Assembly (NCBI GenBank): GCA_949291555.1
Contig: CASEWE010000005.1
Location: 1 to 64,000 of the forward strand
Direction of reading: 5' to 3'
Length of the DNA stretch: 64,000 nt
Source: an uncultured Bacteroidales bacterium
GTDB taxonomy: Bacteria; Bacteroidota; Bacteroidia; Bacteroidales; P3
Positions 1-9,037 of this stretch are shown one piece after another. Numbering within the stretch: position 1 is the stretch's first letter; the number at the start of each line of letters is the position of its first letter. Made by a program: the position numbers and the translations under genes. The notes beneath the pieces were generated by a model, which saw only the letters and a list, made by a program, of their open reading frames with translations, searched no databases and was not told where the DNA came from.

Positions 1-251
1 TGGAATGGGTCAAAGGCTTGAGCGATTTCCTGATTTCCAATATGGGCTTTTTCTTCGTGCCGGCCGGCGTGGGGCTGATGCTCTGCTTGGACATCATCAA
101 AGCCGAATTCTGGCCCATCGTGCTGGCCACCTTGGCCAGCACGGTACTGGTGCTGGCGGTCACCGGCCGGGTTCACCAGTTCTTCCGCCGGAAAATACAT
201 TTTGAAAACATGCACATAGGAGATTGGTTCGATGGCCTTTTTAGAAAATGA
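1..251 (+). CDS. lrgA: LrgA/CidA-family holin-like membrane protein, 5'-truncated
   Basis: This is the C-terminal end of a gene that begins before the window; the frame is open from the first bases, so the start is unseen. The visible part reads WVKGLSDFLISNMGFFFVPA, which is typical of the LrgA/CidA family, followed by a hydrophobic helix and a short basic tail. LrgA proteins are small holin-like inner-membrane proteins that work with LrgB; proposed roles are control of murein hydrolase activity and export of small organic acids. The stop lies 20 nt inside lrgB, the usual lrgAB arrangement. Identification is good, and the substrate is unknown. Confidence 0.85.
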   Translation, partial: EWVKGLSDFLISNMGFFFVPAGVGLMLCLDIIKAEFWPIVLATLASTVLVLAVTGRVHQFFRRKIHFENMHIGDWFDGLFRK

Positions 252-927
252 ATTCTTTTTGCTGGCGTTGACTTTTTTGATTTTCCTGCTAGCCAAAATC
301 TTGCAAGAAAAGACCGGATGGCTGCTGCTCAATCCGATTCTGGTCTGCATCGTGCTGCTCATCGTTTTCCTGAAGCTGACCGGCATCAGCTACCAGACCT
401 ATCAGGAAGCCGGGCAGGTCATCGACTTCTGGCTCAAGCCCGCCGTGGTGGCTTTGGGCGTTCCTCTCTACCTGCAATTGGAATCAATCCGGAAACAGAT
501 CATCCCTATCCTCATGAGCCAGATGGCTGGTTGCGCGGTCGGTGTCATATCGGTTTCCCTGATTGCCAAATGGGCGGGAGCTTCGCAAGAGGTCATCGTA
601 TCCTTGGCGGCCAAATCGGTCACGACCCCTATCGCGATAGAAGTGACCGAGACCTTGGGTGGCATCCCGGCATTGACCGCAGCGATTGTGATTTGCGTGG
701 GGCTCTTCGGGGCGGCCGCCGGTTTCAAGGTGCTGACTTGGATCCATGTGGACAGCCCGATGGCGCAAGGTCTTTCGATGGGAACGGCTTCCCACGCGGT
801 CGGCACGGCCACCGCCATGAGCCGAAGCCCCAAATACGGCGCCTTCGCCAGCCTCGGCCTGACGATGAACGGCATCCTGACCGCCTTGCTGACCCCGCTG
901 ATACTGGAATGGATCGGGGTTATCTGA
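232..927 (+). CDS. lrgB: LrgB/CidB-family membrane protein
   Basis: A 231-residue polytopic membrane protein of normal LrgB length. It carries the family's conserved central stretch around residues 120-145 (AAKSVTTPIAIEVTETLGG) and the later GTASHAVGTATA motif. The ATG lies 20 nt before the lrgA stop, so the two genes are probably translationally coupled. LrgA/LrgB form an inner-membrane pair linked to autolysis control or carboxylate export. The gene ends only 5 nt from the stop of the convergent phosphate transporter, leaving no room for a conventional terminator between them. Confidence 0.92.
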   Translation: MAFLENEFFLLALTFLIFLLAKILQEKTGWLLLNPILVCIVLLIVFLKLTGISYQTYQEAGQVIDFWLKPAVVALGVPLYLQLESIRKQIIPILMSQMAGCAVGVISVSLIAKWAGASQEVIVSLAAKSVTTPIAIEVTETLGGIPALTAAIVICVGLFGAAAGFKVLTWIHVDSPMAQGLSMGTASHAVGTATAMSRSPKYGAFASLGLTMNGILTALLTPLILEWIGVI

Positions 928-932
928 AAATC

Positions 933-1952
933 CTAAAGGAACAAGCCCACGATGCAATAGATACCGGCGGCCAAAAGCGCGCTGACCGGGATGGTCAGGA
1001 TCCAGGCCGTCATCAGGCTCTTGGTCACGCCCCAGCGGACCGCCGAAAGACGCTTGGTCGCCCCTACCCCGATAATCGCTCCGGTAATGGTATGCGTGGT
1101 GCTCACGGGAATCTTCAGGTATTCGGTAAGGTACAAGGTCAGCGCGCCCGCCGTCTCGGCCACCACCCCTTCCAAAGGCGTCACCTTGGTTATGCGCGTG
1201 CCCATCGTCTTGACAATCTTCCATCCGCCCGACATCGTTCCCACCGCAATGGCCGTGAAGCAGCACAAAGGAACCCAGTCCGGCAAATCGTTGATGCTCC
1301 GGATACCCCATTCGGGATGGTTCGAGGCAATCAAAGCCGCCGCGATAATCCCCATCACCTTCTGCGAGTCGTTGAGGCCGTGGCCGATGCTGAACAGGGC
1401 CGATGAAACCAACTGCAAGTGCTTGAACCACTTCTCCGCCCGGTGCGGGTTCGCCCTACGGCAAAGATAAAGCACCAAAAGCGTGATGCCGAAAGCCACC
1501 ACCATGCCGATGACGGGTGCCAAAAAGATAAAAGCCGCAATCTTGAGAATGACCGGAGCCTGGATCGAACCCCAGCCTGCCGCCGCGACCGCCGCCCCGG
1601 CAAAGCCCCCGATCAAGGTATGCGATGACGAAGACGGAATGCCTTTCCACCATGTGAAAAGGTTCCAGACAATGGCCGCGATGACCCCCGAAAGAATAAT
1701 CGGCAAGGTAATGAATTGGGAATAAACCGTCTTGGATACCGTATTGGCGATGCCGAACTCCCCGATGACATGCTTGGCGATGAAAAAGGCCACGAAGTTG
1801 AAGAAAGCCGCCCAAAGCACCGCCTGGAAAGGCGTCAGTACCTTGGTAGAAACAATGGTGGCTATGGAGTTGGCCGCATCGTGGAAACCGTTGATAAAGT
1901 CGAAAACAAGGGAAAGGGCAATGATAGCAATCAGTAAGGCAAAAGAATCCAC
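933..1952 (-). CDS. pit: PiT-family inorganic phosphate transporter
   Basis: This 339-residue permease has about ten hydrophobic segments. The PiT signature appears twice as an inverted repeat: FINGFHDAANSIATIVSTK near residue 18 and GHGLNDSQKVMG in the second half. PiT carriers import phosphate (often as a neutral metal-phosphate) with a cation. The upstream gene on the same strand is a DUF47 PhoU-like protein, 10 nt away, which is the classic partner. The two are probably one operon transcribed from the promoter at 2723-2730. Confidence 0.93.
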   Translation of the reverse strand: MDSFALLIAIIALSLVFDFINGFHDAANSIATIVSTKVLTPFQAVLWAAFFNFVAFFIAKHVIGEFGIANTVSKTVYSQFITLPIILSGVIAAIVWNLFTWWKGIPSSSSHTLIGGFAGAAVAAAGWGSIQAPVILKIAAFIFLAPVIGMVVAFGITLLVLYLCRRANPHRAEKWFKHLQLVSSALFSIGHGLNDSQKVMGIIAAALIASNHPEWGIRSINDLPDWVPLCCFTAIAVGTMSGGWKIVKTMGTRITKVTPLEGVVAETAGALTLYLTEYLKIPVSTTHTITGAIIGVGATKRLSAVRWGVTKSLMTAWILTIPVSALLAAGIYCIVGLFL

Positions 1953-1962
1953 GGTGTCTCTT

Positions 1963-2610
1963 TTATGCGTATTTCACAATCAAGTTCGCCAAAAGCTTGC
2001 CCACATGGTCGACCGCATCGGTCGTCTCCTCCAAGGTTTCCATGATATCCTTGATCTTGATAATCTCGATGGCATCCTTCTCCTCTTCGAACAGCTGCTT
2101 GATGAAAAGGGCATAGACTATATCGGCCTGGTTTTCTATATCGTGCAATTCCACGCAGCATTCGCGAAGGGTCTTGGGCTTGTCCCGGAAACGCTCCAAT
2201 TCGTGGACGGCTTTGTTCAAGCAATTGGCCCCCTGACGGATCAAGTCGCCAATAGTCCGGCCGCTATTGGAAATGGGGCGGGGATTGTAAAGGGAAATGC
2301 GCTCGGCGCAGCTGTTGATGCCATCGATCACATCGTCTAACGAAGATGCCAGATCGTGGATGTCTTCCCGGTCGAACGGCGTAATGAAAGTGGAACTCAG
2401 CTCGTCTAGGATTTTCTGGCTCAATTTGTCGCCCTCATGCTCCAAATCCTTGATTTTCCGATAAGTTTCCTCTCTTTCCTCGGGCGTCGACTTAGGAAGG
2501 CTCGACACCAATGTCTCGGCCGCTTTGACCAAGGTTTCCGATAATTGCTCCAATAAAGGATAGAATTTGGACTCTTTGGGAGCCAGACGGCTAAAAAACG
2601 TGTTTTTCAT
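1963..2610 (-). CDS. DUF47 (PhoU-like) regulator of the phosphate transporter
   Basis: A 215-residue soluble, helical protein with the DUF47/YkaA pattern: charged heptad-rich helices, the DKLSQKILDELSSTFITPFD segment near residues 55-75 and a repeat of the PhoU fold. I chose the ATG at 2610 because MKNTFFSRLAPKESKFYPLL is the usual family N-terminus; longer frames run through the promoter. DUF47 proteins sit beside PiT carriers and are thought to modulate them. The gene is the first of a two-gene unit with pit. Confidence 0.9.
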   Translation of the reverse strand: MKNTFFSRLAPKESKFYPLLEQLSETLVKAAETLVSSLPKSTPEEREETYRKIKDLEHEGDKLSQKILDELSSTFITPFDREDIHDLASSLDDVIDGINSCAERISLYNPRPISNSGRTIGDLIRQGANCLNKAVHELERFRDKPKTLRECCVELHDIENQADIVYALFIKQLFEEEKDAIEIIKIKDIMETLEETTDAVDHVGKLLANLIVKYA

Positions 2611-2722
2611 CCGAAAAAACTTTACATATACCCTATTGCACGCTGTCGTTTCAGACACCACCCCGCCGCTGGAGCGGGGAAGGCAATCGGAACCCTCTCC
2701 GTCCCGAACTGCCAAGACTGCG

Positions 2723-2730
2723 CAAAGGTA
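2723..2730 (-). promoter_or_regulatory. -7 promoter box for the DUF47-pit operon
   Basis: The minus strand reads TACCTTTG, an exact match to the Bacteroidetes sigma-ABfr -7 consensus TAnnTTTG, about 110 nt upstream of the DUF47 start. No clear -33 TTG is visible at the ideal spacing. Confidence 0.55.
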
Positions 2731-2915
2731 GCAATATCCCGAAAATATCGTAACATTTCCGTATTCAAAAAGAAACAGGAATGCAACGAGGATGGATGAA
2801 AAAAAGCCGTGCCATTCCACCCCGGCCGCCAAGGCGGAGGGTGCTTTTTCCCGGGATCCTGCCGGTTAATCCCGCACGAAAGGTTTCGTAAAGCAAAACG
2901 GCCATGTGAAACAAA

Positions 2916-2951
2916 AAGCCCCTGCCATGCTTTCACGCACAGCAGGGGCTT
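2916..2951 (-). terminator. Intrinsic terminator downstream of the kor operon
   Basis: Perfect 10-bp inverted repeat (AAGCCCCTGC ... GCAGGGGCTT) with a 16-nt loop. On the minus strand the stem is followed directly by a T-rich run (TTTTTGTTT). It lies about 370 nt after the korC stop, the first plausible terminator for that operon. Confidence 0.7.
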
Positions 2952-3321
2952 TATCAGGGCTTTATCCGGGTGCCATCAAGCTGAGGCATCGGGCCGCAGC
3001 TGCCACTCGTACCGCAGCGCCGCCATGGCCTCTGCCCTCCAAGCAGTCGGTAGCGGGAAGAGGCGAGGCACCGCTCCGGCCCAACAGGGTCCGCCAAGGA
3101 CTCCCCGTCTTTCAGGCGCTCCCTATCGAGGACGGTACGAAGCCGCGCAAGGCCTGCAACGAAACAGTCCGCCCGTTATCGCACGCGCCAAAAACCGGGA
3201 TGGCAGAAAGGGCAAAATGCAAGGCCGTCAAAGGTGAAGGAGAGGGAGCGTACTTTAGGTACGTGACCGATCCTGAATCCCGAAGACAAGGCCGCAGTTT
3301 GCCCTTTATCACATCCCGATG

Positions 3322-3850
3322 TTATTCGGCCTTGTGCTCCAGCTTAATCAACGTCCTCCCCAACTCAATCGCCTTTTCATTTTCAGGAATCAAGTTGTGG
3401 TGACGCGGAGGCAAGGATTTCTCCAGCCCTTTGTGGATGAATTCCGGCTGAACCAAAGGCTTGATCTTCAAGAATCCGCCCAATACAATCATGTTGAACA
3501 CCTTGTTCATGCCCATCTTGTTGGCGGCATCGTTAGCTTCGATCGTATAGATATTGATATCCTTACGGGTCGGCTTGTGAGTGATGCCGTTCGGGTCGTA
3601 AATCAAAGTGCCGCCGGGCTGAACACGGCTTTCGAACTTGTCCAAAGACTGCTGGTTGAGGATGATGGCGGTATCGTACTTGGTGATGACCGGCGAAGAG
3701 ATGCGCTCGTCGCTGATGATGACCGTCACGTTGGCAGTACCCCCGCGCATTTCAGGACCGTAGGAAGGCATCCAGCTCACTTCCTTGTTTTCCATAACAC
3801 CGGAATAGGCCAGAATCTTGCCCATCGACAAAACCGATTTCTTCTGTCAT
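3322..3850 (-). pseudogene. korC: 2-oxoacid:ferredoxin oxidoreductase gamma subunit, N-terminal frameshift/deletion
   Basis: From residue SMGKILAYSGVMENKEVSW onward this is a well-conserved KorC/VorC gamma subunit (WMPSYGPEMRGGTANVTV, ILNQQSLDKFE, RHHNLIPENEKAIE). The natural ATG at 3850 encodes MTEEI, the usual family N-terminus, but then runs out of frame. The expected glycine-rich segment (about IIAGFGGQGV) is missing, and the correct frame resumes at GTT TTG TCG ATG. The lesion fits a deletion of 3n+2 nt (about 26 nt against Bacteroides-type proteins as I remember them). Only a TTG (3831) or ATG (3825) could start the in-frame remainder, giving about 169 residues without the nucleotide-binding loop. 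An assembly error or a true inactivating mutation are both possible. Confidence 0.7.
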
Positions 3851-4217
3851 TGTTTTAAAATTTTTTAATGATTAACAGCCTCTCCCCTCCTCTGCACCGG
3901 ATCCGAACCCGATGCACATTCGGCCCAAGGTTCCGGCCCTACTTCGACAGGCCCCCCTTGAAAGAGGCTCAAATTGCGACAGGCATGGCAGACAATCCGT
4001 TGCTTCGCGCCTTGAATGGCATCAGCCGAAACCCCAATTCCCATCCAGCCACCAGACTTTCCAACGGGAAACCGGGTTTCAAGCTGCGCCCCGGCAGCAT
4101 GCCGGAACGGGCAAGCGGCAAGGCCGCCGGGGTCGAGGGCAAGGAAACGTGCCTTATGCGCGACCGCGCCCGGAACCCGATGGCAACGCAGCAGATTGCC
4201 TGTCATCGCACGCCGCT
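3851..4217. other. 367-bp spacer inside the kor operon
   Basis: This gap separates korB from korC although korD, korA and korB are closely packed. Its base composition is like coding DNA and a 113-codon minus frame exists, but that protein shows no family motif and no good start. The AT-rich end (3851-3870) probably carries the korC leader. I see no IS ends or terminator. Confidence 0.4.
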
Positions 4218-4991
4218 TTACCTAACCATTTTCCCATCGACTTTTATATCGCCGGGAACGAAGTATTGCAAGACATGCTCTTCCATCCACTTGTTGGCAT
4301 CCACCGGGCTCATTTTCCAACCTGAATTGCAGGACGAGCAGACTTCAATGAAGCACGTGCCCTTGCCGGCCATGGAATCTTCAATGCCTTTCTTGAAAGC
4401 CTTCTTCAATTTGGCAACGGCCGCCGGGGTATGCACGGTGTGGCGGGAAGCGCTCCAAACGCCGCTCAAGGGGGCAATCATTTCCGTTATGCGCAAAGGC
4501 CAGCCCACGGCATGGACATCCCTCCCGTAAGGGGAAGTGGCGGTTTTCATGCCTTCAAGCGTCGTAGGGGCCATTTGACCGCCCGTCATGCCATAAATGG
4601 CATTATTGACGAAAACCATCAGGATTTTTTCCCCGCGGTTGCAGCAATGGATGGTTTCAGCCGTTCCGATAGCGGCCAAGTCGCCGTCTCCCTGGTAGGT
4701 GAACACCAGCTTTTCCGGCATGAGCCGCTTGATAGCCGTAGCCAAAGCCGGAGCCCGTCCATGGGCGGCTTCCTGCATGTCGATATTCATATAATCGTAT
4801 GCCAGAACCGAACACCCCACCGGAGCGATCCCGACCGTCTTGTCCTGAAGCCCCATTTCATCGACCACTTCCATCAAGGCGCGATGGATGGTTCCATGGC
4901 CGCAACCGGGGCAATAGTGCATTACCTTGTCGGTGAGCAGAGAAGTCTTTTTGTAAACCAGATTCTCAGGTGTGCAAATATTCAATGCCAT
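4218..4991 (-). CDS. korB: 2-oxoacid:ferredoxin oxidoreductase beta (TPP-binding) subunit
   Basis: A 257-residue subunit that binds thiamine pyrophosphate and helps oxidise a 2-oxoacid (probably 2-oxoglutarate) to the acyl-CoA, passing electrons to ferredoxin. The iron-sulfur cysteine region HYCPGCGHG is near residue 25. The TPP motif starts with GDGDLAAIG (about residue 99) and closes with VNNAIYGMTGGQ. A C-terminal CSSCNSGW segment is also conserved. It starts 14 nt after the korA stop. Substrate choice between 2-oxoglutarate and branched-chain 2-oxoacids cannot be settled from sequence alone. Confidence 0.93.
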   Translation of the reverse strand: MALNICTPENLVYKKTSLLTDKVMHYCPGCGHGTIHRALMEVVDEMGLQDKTVGIAPVGCSVLAYDYMNIDMQEAAHGRAPALATAIKRLMPEKLVFTYQGDGDLAAIGTAETIHCCNRGEKILMVFVNNAIYGMTGGQMAPTTLEGMKTATSPYGRDVHAVGWPLRITEMIAPLSGVWSASRHTVHTPAAVAKLKKAFKKGIEDSMAGKGTCFIEVCSSCNSGWKMSPVDANKWMEEHVLQYFVPGDIKVDGKMVR

Positions 4992-5005
4992 AATAAAACT
5001 CCCTC

Positions 5006-6082
5006 CTATAATAATTTGGTTTCAACAGCGTGGACAACCTCTTCCGGCGCGGGGACGATACCGCCGCAACGGCCGAAAAATTCCACTTTCACTTTGCCTT
5101 CCACCGCCAGTTTCACGTCTTCCACCATCTGGCCAAGGCTCATTTCCACCGACATGAATCCTTTTACATGCGGAACCAGCGACTGGATCTGCTTGGCAGG
5201 GAACGGCCACAAGGTGATAGGACGAAGCAGGCCTACCTTCACGCCTTTGGCACGAAGCAGGTCGACCGCCTTCTGGCAGATACGGGCCGCTGAACCGTAA
5301 GCAACCAGGACGTATTCCGCGTCTTCGCATTGAATCATCTCGCAACGGACTTCATTAGCTTCGATTTCATTGTATTTTTCCTGCAAATGGAGCACGTGCT
5401 TTTCCTGGCTGGCCGCTTGCAAATCCAACGATGTAACGATGTTATGTTCGCGGTCGATGCTCTTGCCCACCGTGGCCCAAGGCGTGTTCTTGCGGATTTC
5501 CTCTTCCGTGAAACGGGCGCGCTGCGGAGGCAGGATCACTTTTTCCATCGTCTGGCCGATGACACCGTCTGCCAGCATGAGCACGGGGTTGCGGTATTTG
5601 AACGCCAGATCGAATCCTAACGGAACGAAATCGGCCATTTCCTGAACCGAAGAAGGAGCCAGGACAATGAGGCGGTAATCGCCGTGCCCGCCGCCCTTGG
5701 TGGCTTGGAAATAGTCGCTCTGGGAAGGCTGGATCGTACCCAGTCCGGGGCCGCCGCGTACCACGTTCAGCACAAGGCAAGGCAGCTCGGCTCCCGCGAT
5801 ATAGGAAATGCCTTCCTGCATCAGGCTGTATCCGGGGCTGGAAGTAGATGTCATGACCCGTTTGCCGCAACCGGCTCCGGCATAAACCATATTGATAGAC
5901 GAAACTTCACTCTCGGCCTGCAAGACCACCATGCCGGTCCTGTTCTCCGGCCTTTCTTTCATGAGGTATTCCATCACTTCCGACTGAGGCGTGATGGGAT
6001 AACCGAAGTAACCATCGCATCCTGCGCGGATGGCCGCTTCGGCGAAAGCCTCGTTTCCTTTCATTAACCGCAACTCTTCCAT
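5006..6082 (-). CDS. korA: 2-oxoacid:ferredoxin oxidoreductase alpha subunit
   Basis: A 358-residue alpha subunit holding the pyrimidine-binding domain, with the conserved YFGYPITPQSEVMEYL near residue 25, GYSLMQEGISY near residue 90 and a C-terminal transketolase-C-like domain (VLVAYGSAARICQKAVDLLR). I take the ATG at 6082: the family starts with MEELRLMKGNEA, and an A/G-rich ribosome-binding stretch lies just upstream. It sits between korD and korB on the minus strand. The 100-nt gap to korD holds a 9-bp inverted repeat (6124-6132/6159-6167) that might attenuate or process the transcript. Confidence 0.93.
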   Translation of the reverse strand: MEELRLMKGNEAFAEAAIRAGCDGYFGYPITPQSEVMEYLMKERPENRTGMVVLQAESEVSSINMVYAGAGCGKRVMTSTSSPGYSLMQEGISYIAGAELPCLVLNVVRGGPGLGTIQPSQSDYFQATKGGGHGDYRLIVLAPSSVQEMADFVPLGFDLAFKYRNPVLMLADGVIGQTMEKVILPPQRARFTEEEIRKNTPWATVGKSIDREHNIVTSLDLQAASQEKHVLHLQEKYNEIEANEVRCEMIQCEDAEYVLVAYGSAARICQKAVDLLRAKGVKVGLLRPITLWPFPAKQIQSLVPHVKGFMSVEMSLGQMVEDVKLAVEGKVKVEFFGRCGGIVPAPEEVVHAVETKLL

Positions 6083-6182
6083 CTTTTTTCTTTTTTTAGG
6101 TTTGATTCTCAATTTTCTCAAGACCGGGCTTCGGAACCGTCCCAGGCCTCAGGGAAAAGAAGCCCGGAGCCTGTTCCCGGCC

Positions 6183-6410
6183 TTAGTCCACCTTGGCCCT
6201 GTAGACGGTAATCACGCCATCGGGGCATATCCTGCCGCAAGAAGCGCAACCCACGCACGTTTCTTCATTGGCCAAAAGGGCGAAGTGGTAACCCTTCCCG
6301 TTCACTTCCTTAGACATTCCGATCGACTTGGTAGGACAAATGGACGCGCAGATTCCGCAACCCTTGCATTTTTCCTTGTCTACCACGATAGCACCTTGAA
6401 ATTTTGCCAT
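6183..6410 (-). CDS. korD: 2-oxoacid:ferredoxin oxidoreductase delta subunit, 2x[4Fe-4S] ferredoxin
   Basis: A 75-residue ferredoxin-like subunit with two complete four-cysteine clusters, CKGCGICASICP (about residues 15-26) and CVGCASCGRICP (about residues 52-63), which would pass electrons from the catalytic core to ferredoxin. The ATG at 6410 gives the expected family length and MAKFQGAIVVD start; a longer frame upstream runs into the end of dnaN. It is the first gene of korDABC and follows dnaN by 128 nt on the same strand. No strong promoter is visible between them, so read-through from dnaN is possible. Confidence 0.92.
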   Translation of the reverse strand: MAKFQGAIVVDKEKCKGCGICASICPTKSIGMSKEVNGKGYHFALLANEETCVGCASCGRICPDGVITVYRAKVD

Positions 6411-6538
6411 ATTTTTTTGTTTTTTACAGGTTTTTAAAAACAGATACCTTTCCGAACTTGCCGGGCGAACCCGCCGGCATGCTTGCCCATCAGGACAGGC
6501 TTGCCCGGCAAAACGGGAAGGCCGGCCCGGGTAAAAGC

Positions 6539-7669
6539 CTACATCATTACCGGCATCACCAGCATAAGGATGTCCTCGTTCTTTTCGGGATTGTCGACCG
6601 GAAGCACCAAGCCGGCCCTGCTGGGCTGCGACATCTCGATGCAAACATCCTCGGTTTCCACGTTATTGAGCATTTCCAGGAAATACTTGGCATTGAAGCC
6701 TATCTCCATGGGTTCGCCATCGTACTGGCAAACCAGGCGCTCCTTGCCCGCGCTCGAGCTTTCCACATCCTCGGCCGAAACCAGCAGCTCGCTGCTGCTG
6801 CTCAAGCTCAACCTTGCCTGCGGCATGGCCCGGCTGGCAAAAATGCACACCCGGCGTATGCAATTGAGGAACGCCAAACGCGATATGGTGAGCTTGTTGG
6901 GATTGTCTTTCGGTATAACCGCTTCGTAGTTCGGGTAGCGCCCGTCTATCAAGCGGCAACTGATCCGCACGTTGTCGTAACGAAGCAGCAGGTTCTTTTC
7001 CGTGGCATCCAGATCCACTTCCACTGCCTCCTTGCGCAAGGAAAACATGTTCTTAAGGAGCAGCAGGGCCTTCTTCGGCACCACGAACGAAGCCGTCTTC
7101 AGGGGAACGATGTCGGTACGGCGGTAGCGCACCAGCTTGTGCGCGTCGGTAGCCACGAAGGTGACCCCGTCTTCTTTCATCTCGAACAGGACGCCGCACA
7201 TGGCAGCCCGGAACTGGTCGTTGCCCGTGGAAAACGCGGTCTTGTTGATCGCGCGCACCAGCACATCGGAAGGAATCCGCGCCGTAAGCCCCTGGCTTTC
7301 CATTTCCGGAATCTCAGGATAGGTGTCGGCCGGTTCGCCCGCCATCCTGAACTGGCCTGTGCCGGCCGAGAATTCGATGCCGGAAGTTTCAAGATCGATG
7401 TCGAACACCAAAGGAATGTCCGGCACGGTCTTGAGGGCATCCATCAATTGGCGGGCAGGCATGGCAATGGAACCTTCTCCCGAAACCTCTTCCAAGGGGA
7501 TGGCCACCACGGCTACCGACTCCGAATCCGAAGCCACTAACGTGAGCGTGTTCCCCTCTATCTTGAAAAGGCATTTTTCCAGTATGGGCAAGGCCTTGTT
7601 TTCTACCAAAAGGCTTCCGATGCTCTGGAGGTTTTCCAAAAGCAACTGGCTGTTGATAATGAATCTCAT
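6539..7669 (-). CDS. dnaN: DNA polymerase III beta subunit (sliding clamp)
   Basis: This 376-residue protein has the three-domain clamp architecture. It starts MRFIINSQLLLENLQSIGSL, contains NDQFRAAMCGVLFEM and VATDAHKLVRY in the middle domain, IDGRYPNYEAVIP in the third, and ends LMLVMPVMM, the usual hydrophobic C-terminal M-P motif. The clamp tethers replicative polymerase to DNA. Its distance from dnaA (48 kb) is usual for Bacteroidetes, where dnaA and dnaN are unlinked. A -7 box at 7760-7767 lies about 90 nt upstream. Confidence 0.96.
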   Translation of the reverse strand: MRFIINSQLLLENLQSIGSLLVENKALPILEKCLFKIEGNTLTLVASDSESVAVVAIPLEEVSGEGSIAMPARQLMDALKTVPDIPLVFDIDLETSGIEFSAGTGQFRMAGEPADTYPEIPEMESQGLTARIPSDVLVRAINKTAFSTGNDQFRAAMCGVLFEMKEDGVTFVATDAHKLVRYRRTDIVPLKTASFVVPKKALLLLKNMFSLRKEAVEVDLDATEKNLLLRYDNVRISCRLIDGRYPNYEAVIPKDNPNKLTISRLAFLNCIRRVCIFASRAMPQARLSLSSSSELLVSAEDVESSSAGKERLVCQYDGEPMEIGFNAKYFLEMLNNVETEDVCIEMSQPSRAGLVLPVDNPEKNEDILMLVMPVMM

Positions 7670-7759
7670 ATCTCTTTCTTAATTATTTTTTCCCGAAACA
7701 TGAAAAACCGAAACGGCGGAAACGGGCCATCCGGAAAACCGGGGCCCGGAATGCGCGCA

Positions 7760-7767
7760 CAAATATA
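7760..7767 (-). promoter_or_regulatory. -7 promoter box for dnaN
   Basis: The minus strand reads TATATTTG, an exact TAnnTTTG match in an AT-rich patch of an otherwise GC-rich gap, about 90 nt upstream of the dnaN start. Confidence 0.55.
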
Positions 7768-7876
7768 AGAATTTTATCAAAGCGGACAGTCCATGCCTTC
7801 CCGTCCCTGCAGGATACGTTCCTTCCCTCCCGGCAACGGGAAGCCCCGGCGGAAAGGGAAAGCGGGAGCCGTACTA

Positions 7877-8905
7877 TCAGCGGAAAAACCAATCGAGAGA
7901 CCGCACCATCTTGTCATAGGCCACGTAAGGAATCTCCACCGTATCGCCCGGGGCCGGGCCTTTCACCACCATGGCCTTGAACAAATCGGCCCCTCCGTCC
8001 CGATCCGGCTTTTCATAGAAAAAGAACTCGGCCGCCTGTCCATCGCTTGCCGCCACCCGCAACGCGCAAAGCGGCTTCCCGATCCTTGGCCCGGCCGGCA
8101 TGGCGGGCTGCCGCCTATCGAAGTACACCTGCTTGAACGATGACAAGTACGCCTCCGCGCGGGCCGGAGGCAAAACGAACCGCCATGCCGGCCCGGATGC
8201 CTGGCCAAGAACGCTTCCCGCAATCCCTTTCCCGGCCGCCTTCCCGGGCATTTCCGGCCATCCGGAAACCGAAAGGATGTACCCGGCCGTGTCGCGAGCC
8301 AAGCAATAAGCCCTTTCGCCAAAGCCTTCCCTGGGGGGAAAAGAAACCTGAACCGTATCGATTTCAAAATAATTCCAATCCGCCAGCAAGCGGTTCTGCC
8401 AGGAATGCAGCGAAGGCCGGAAAAAATCCTTCCAGCCCGAAGCAAGCCAGGCCGAACGCATTTTCCAAAGCCCTTTTCCACGAGAAACCACATACAATTC
8501 CCCGTTCTTCAAAAGGCATTCCCTGCGGGCAAGCGTCCGGTTCCCCGAGCGCAGCCGCACAAGCACCGTGCTGTCCTTTCCCTGCGCCCTCCATGAGCCG
8601 GACAGGCTGTCGGAGACGATTTCATCGACCTCCCACAAATTCATCACATGCAGGAAGTCGGCCACGCGCGAGGCATCGGCCTCGAACTCGCCTTGCAGGC
8701 TTCGGGCGTTCCAAGCCCCGCGCTCATCCTTCCGCAATTCCAAACGGAATTCCCCCGGCCCGTCGATTCCTATCCGGTCTGTCTTCTCCAACAGGCTCGC
8801 CGGCAAAGCCGCCTGGCCTATCTCCCCTCCTGCCCGGAGCCAATACCGCCACGCCAGCCAGACCGCGGCAAGCACGAAGATCCCTGTCCACAAATACCTT
8901 TTCAT
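7877..8905 (-). CDS. DUF4340-like single-pass membrane protein
   Basis: A 342-residue protein with one N-terminal membrane anchor (residues 5-20, WTGIFVLAAVWLAWRYW) and a periplasmic domain. I start at the ATG at 8905, directly before the basic KRY and the hydrophobic helix. The pattern (a beta-rich repeat with conserved LLEKTDRIGI, WEVDEIVSDS and VYFDRRQPAMP) resembles DUF4340 proteins, which are often encoded beside GldG-type ABC auxiliary proteins. Here it follows the GldF-GldG fusion by 132 nt on the same strand. A role with that complex is inferred from position only. Confidence 0.65.
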   Translation of the reverse strand: MKRYLWTGIFVLAAVWLAWRYWLRAGGEIGQAALPASLLEKTDRIGIDGPGEFRLELRKDERGAWNARSLQGEFEADASRVADFLHVMNLWEVDEIVSDSLSGSWRAQGKDSTVLVRLRSGNRTLARRECLLKNGELYVVSRGKGLWKMRSAWLASGWKDFFRPSLHSWQNRLLADWNYFEIDTVQVSFPPREGFGERAYCLARDTAGYILSVSGWPEMPGKAAGKGIAGSVLGQASGPAWRFVLPPARAEAYLSSFKQVYFDRRQPAMPAGPRIGKPLCALRVAASDGQAAEFFFYEKPDRDGGADLFKAMVVKGPAPGDTVEIPYVAYDKMVRSLDWFFR

Positions 8906-9037
8906 GTCCCTGATCCGAAAAAAAACAGCCTCTGAAAAAAATCCAGTCCCCTCACATCCAAGTCCGGCCACGGCCCGCCCGCATTTTCCCGGGCTTCCCT
9001 TCTTCCCCGCTTGAACGGCATTCCCGATACCCGCCTC

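Larger units (their letters stand above)
2611..3321. other. 711-bp intergenic stretch between DUF47 and korC
   Basis: It holds the DUF47 promoter (2723-2730) and one clear hairpin terminator (2916-2951). Short frames on both strands here show no recognisable domain, signal peptide or conserved neighbour pattern, so I do not call any gene. The remainder, about 2960-3320, has nothing I can interpret. Confidence 0.5.

Noticed and set aside
3865..4206. Possible small gene between korB and korC
   Set aside because: No family motif, no good start, and Arg/Gly/Ala-rich composition of a chance frame.
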